From Candidatus Thalassospirochaeta sargassi (lineage in GTDB: Bacteria; Spirochaetota; Spirochaetia; UBA9216), in contig JAQQAL010000025.1 of assembly GCA_028532855.1 (NCBI GenBank), forward strand, positions 1-64,000: a DNA stretch of 64,000 nt, in the 5' to 3' direction. Within the stretch, counting starts at the first letter, position 1. Each line of letters starts with the position of its first letter. The notes under the pieces are model-generated. The model did not search any database. It saw nothing but the letters and a program-made list of their open reading frames with translations, and was not told the DNA's origin. Positions 61,766 through 64,000 of the stretch are shown in pieces. Position numbers and translations under genes: made by a program.

Positions 61766-63003
61766 GAAGTTATTCTTAGTTTCTTGAAAAGGCTATTTAT
61801 CCACGGCCTCGATTCTATATAGTATGTTTCCTCAGCAAAAAGAAATGATGTGAAAGCTTTCTTATAGTCACCTGTGAAGTAATAAATCTGACCGAGATAA
61901 AAGTAGACTGAAGCTTCAATGGTTCTTGAGCGCTTGATTTTCTGATATTCAAGCAGTTTTACCATTGCTGAATTGAAGTTACCGGTCATGAAATCGGTTT
62001 CAAGTATATCTCTCAGCATGGCTTGTTCACTGCCGCTTTCCGGATTGCGATCATTTTTTAATATCGTTGGTTCAAGCTTGTCTTCCGGCGATATATCAAT
62101 ATTAACAAGTAGTTTTTCTACTATCGAATCAGTGTGATCTGAAATATTTTTTTTATCGGGAATACTGTCGATTACTGAAGCAGAGAGTTGCCGACCGGTC
62201 TGATAGCCCCTTGAGATTGAGAGATAAGGCAGCGGTTTTGGTCTTGATGACGGTATATCAGGTAACCCTACACGTTCGGATGATGTTATTTCAAGTTCCA
62301 CTGGTAATACGGTGATGTTTTCACCGGCTTTAAAGCTATAGTTTCCCGTTTTTATCAGATTGGAGTCAATAATACCATAGTAGTAACTAATTCCCGGTAC
62401 GGGATAGTCGGTATATGATGAGGCGGCTCCTGAAAGAGTTGCTATCAGGTTGGCGGTGAGTATATCATTTTCGCCCTCGATAGGCCTGGTGTTCCTATAT
62501 ATGAAAAGTTCAGCTGTAGGTTTACTGCATTTGAATGAAAGCTGGACGGCATCATTTCCTGCCCAGGCTTTGAGTGCTGTAATGAGAGCCGGACTGTCAT
62601 CTTTTGTTTTCTCTGTAATTGAGGCGGCACTGATAGAAACATTTCGAAGAGGTATAAAAACTTCATGCAGAAGTGAATCCGAATCTTCGACAAGGACTGC
62701 GTAAAAATAATCAGTCTGTGTATATGGAGGAAAATCTTCGTAGTATTCAACACCCTTAGGTACTCGCGCAATCTTTACAGCTTCTTCAATATTATTTTCA
62801 TTTATCTCAGAGGTATGTCTGTACAGGATGCAATTTCCTTCTATGTCCGCAGTATCTTTCCAGCTTATTTTTACGCTGCTGCTTTCAGACTCCACTTTAA
62901 GGCGTGAAACAAATGGGGCGAAGATACTATCTACCTGGGAATAAACCGGAGAAGATGCAATAAGTAAAAGTATAAATATCGTGAAAAAAAGAGTTCTTTT
63001 CAT
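61756..63003 (-). CDS. exported protein with fibronectin-like and TPR-like parts
   Basis: A 415-residue protein with a signal peptide (about residues 1-22, cleavage near VYSQ). The next 230 residues hold two strands-and-loops units resembling fibronectin type III folds (VKISWKDTADIEGNCILYRHT, with Trp and Tyr at the usual places; VQLSFKCSKPTAELFIYRNT). The C-terminal 80 residues have TPR-like helices (EASVYFYLGQIYYFTGDYKKAF). No catalytic motif is seen. The ATG at 63003 is where the signal peptide starts; a longer frame runs into the divergent gene. A TATAAT lies seven bases upstream without a clear -35. Confidence 0.65.
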   Translation of the reverse strand: MKRTLFFTIFILLLIASSPVYSQVDSIFAPFVSRLKVESESSSVKISWKDTADIEGNCILYRHTSEINENNIEEAVKIARVPKGVEYYEDFPPYTQTDYFYAVLVEDSDSLLHEVFIPLRNVSISAASITEKTKDDSPALITALKAWAGNDAVQLSFKCSKPTAELFIYRNTRPIEGENDILTANLIATLSGAASSYTDYPVPGISYYYGIIDSNLIKTGNYSFKAGENITVLPVELEITSSERVGLPDIPSSRPKPLPYLSISRGYQTGRQLSASVIDSIPDKKNISDHTDSIVEKLLVNIDISPEDKLEPTILKNDRNPESGSEQAMLRDILETDFMTGNFNSAMVKLLEYQKIKRSRTIEASVYFYLGQIYYFTGDYKKAFTSFLFAEETYYIESRPWINSLFKKLRITSTE

Positions 63004-63055
63004 ATCTTTTATTATAATCGGAAGGATAATACATTGGCGATAGAAAAAAGAGGGT

Positions 63056-63084
63056 TTGACATAAAAAAAATATCTTTCTAAACT
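63056..63084 (+). promoter_or_regulatory. promoter of the Cas2-like gene, probably leaderless
   Basis: A perfect TTGACA (63056-63061), a 17-base spacer with eight As (63063-63070) and TAAACT (63079-63084), six bases before the ATG at 63091. Confidence 0.6.
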
Positions 63085-63090
63085 GTATAA

Positions 63091-63363
63091 ATGTTTGTAG
63101 CTGTAATTTGTGATATCGCCGATGCCGGACACAGGGATCTCGTTATAGATTATTTGAAACGATACGGTTTTAAAGAGATTATTGAGAATACCTTTGAAAC
63201 AACATCTATAAGTGAAAAAGCTCTTTTAAGATTAAAAAGAGACATAGACAAATCTACTGATTTTTATGATAAAATAAGGTTCTACCAGTATCCTTTTGAA
63301 AATACTATGGTAATATCATTCTTATACGAAAAAAAATGGAAGAAGTCCGTAATAAGGACATAG
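63091..63363 (+). CDS. orphan Cas2-like ferredoxin-fold protein
   Basis: A 90-residue protein resembling Cas2. It starts with a beta strand ending in Asp8 (MFVAVICDI), then a helix (RDLVIDYLKRYG), a strand reminiscent of the Cas2 SVFE segment (IENTFETTSI), a helix (EKALLRLKRDIDK) and a strand (DKIRFYQYPF). No cas1, other cas gene or repeat array is in the window. It is probably a Cas2/VapD-fold protein with a non-CRISPR role, perhaps a nuclease or RNA-binding protein. No Shine-Dalgarno is visible and the promoter points to a leaderless start. prfB follows 15 bases later. Confidence 0.6.
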   Translation: MFVAVICDIADAGHRDLVIDYLKRYGFKEIIENTFETTSISEKALLRLKRDIDKSTDFYDKIRFYQYPFENTMVISFLYEKKWKKSVIRT

Positions 63364-63377
63364 GGTAAGGAGACCGT

Positions 63378-64000
63378 ATGCTGCAGGAAATTGAGCCTAA
63401 GTTAAATGAGCTAGAAGAGAAAATTCTTGAAACCTGGAGGCGTCTTTGACCCTGATGGGTTGAGAGATTCAATACAGAAACTTGAACAGAAAACAGTAGA
63501 CGCTGATTTCTGGAATGACAGGGAAAATGCTGAAAAAGTACTCGGTAAACTGAAGATTCTAAAGAACAGGCTTGAGCCCTGGGAAATTCTGAAAAGCGAT
63601 GCGGATGATATCCGTGAGCTCTATGAACTGGGTGTTGAAGAGGATGATGAATCGGTAGAATCCGAGATCAAAGAAAGTATTTCAAAAATGGAGGCAGAGT
63701 TTGAACGGCTTGAGGTTCTTGAGCTTTTAGGCGGAAAATTTGATTCAAATAATGCTTTTATAACTATTCATTCGGGTGCAGGCGGAACTGAAGCCTGCGA
63801 CTGGGTAAATATGCTTTACCGAATGTATACGAGGTGGATTGAACGAAATAACTTCAAGCTTCAGATTCTCGATATGCTCGAGGCTGAGGGCGGAATAAAA
63901 TCCGTCACCATGCAGATAAGCGGAGAATATGCTCACGGTTATCTCAAGGGTGAATCCGGTGTACACAGGCTTGTCCGGATATCGCCTTTTGATTCAAGTG
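63378..64000 (+). CDS. prfB: peptide chain release factor 2, programmed +1 frameshift, partial
   Basis: The gene starts with ATG at 63378 (AAGGAG five bases upstream). It reads 23 codons to an in-frame TGA at 63447-63449 and continues in the +1 frame to the window's edge. The shift site is CTTTGAC at 63444-63450 with an SD-like TGGAGG at 63435-63440, three bases before CTT, the standard RF2 autoregulation signal. The continued frame encodes the RF2 N-terminal helices and HSGAGGTEACDW, SGEYAHGYLKGE and GVHRLVRISPFDS. The GGQ loop lies beyond the window. RF2 terminates at UGA and UAA; low RF2 favours the shift. Confidence 0.93.
63435..63450 (+). other. RF2 programmed frameshift site
   Basis: TGGAGG, a three-base gap, then CTT-TGA-C. 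The ribosome pauses at TGA and slips from CTT to TTT so that GAC is read next. Confidence 0.92.

Noticed and set aside
63091-63363. CRISPR-Cas locus suggested by the Cas2-like protein
   Set aside because: No cas1 or other cas gene and no array of repeats and spacers is visible anywhere in the window; the gene is flanked by prfB and an exported protein.
63378-63449. prfB as a pseudogene with an early stop
   Set aside because: The stop lies in a perfect RF2 programmed frameshift context and the +1 frame stays open to the window end.

Overview
The window is a gene-dense bacterial chromosome segment of roughly 55 genes with no gap above 300 bases. I see no rRNA, tRNA, prophage, insertion sequence or CRISPR array. 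The gene set suggests a member of the Spirochaetota with fermentative, probably anaerobic metabolism. The evidence is a long-clade pyrophosphate-dependent phosphofructokinase (GGDDS and PKTIDGD signatures), two acetate kinases, a complete Rnf complex, a protein with two cyclic-nucleotide domains plus HTH, many lipoproteins with relaxed lipoboxes, and a moderate-to-low GC content. The phylum is inferred from gene content, not proven.

Layout. 89-5649: HAD phosphatase, small hypothetical, HdeD-like membrane protein, MBL hydrolase, acyl-CoA ligase, exported transglutaminase-like protein and YhbY, mostly overlapping and probably one operon. 5727-7884: two lipoproteins flanking a dCMP deaminase. 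7956-11482: pfp, manA and a DUF188 protein. 11483-15899: asnS, an ArsC/Spx-like protein, a YycJ-like MBL protein, DAHP synthase, a DJ-1 protein and a tiny membrane ORF. 15960-20178: two acetate kinases around an exported unknown. 20301-24116: mgtE, murB and cysS. 24170-27386: ECF sigma factor, zinc anti-sigma factor, exported protein and IPT/transglutaminase-like protein; the sigma and anti-sigma genes meet at a G9 tract. 27482-32217: cNMP regulator, exported PIMT-like protein and valS. 32219-35270: histidine kinase, cNMP-domain protein and K+ channel. 35330-40203: a cytosine locus (codB-codA, facing a PreA-like flavoprotein and a LacI regulator) with two matching LacI-type operators. 40267-45907: ileS, lipoprotein, hisH and hisF. 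46027-53212: membrane LuxR regulator, FmdB, hisS, a PcnB/CCA-type enzyme, an exported peptidase-MA-like protein, a P-loop/Asp23-like protein and an RluA enzyme. 53276-59705: membrane protein plus rnfCDGEAB. 59735 to the end: GH57-like protein, exported TPR-like protein, an orphan Cas2-like protein and prfB, which has a programmed frameshift and runs off the window.

The best candidate for a coherent, little-described system is the cytosine locus. A 38-bp perfect palindrome overlaps the codB promoter, and a 12/14 match to its core lies in the promoter of the LacI gene. That regulator is followed by a PreA-like dihydropyrimidine/dihydroorotate dehydrogenase homologue that lacks the usual catalytic cysteine. 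The second strongest signal is the G9 tract between sigma and anti-sigma, where one added G would fuse the two proteins in frame.

A recurring feature is promoters whose -10 box ends exactly 6 nt before the start codon with no Shine-Dalgarno sequence (dCMP deaminase, histidine kinase, Cas2-like, possibly P-loop/Asp23). This predicts leaderless mRNAs. Several enzymes look like pseudoenzymes: transglutaminase Cys to Ser, GH57 without its acid/base Asp, and a peptidase-MA fold without zinc ligands.
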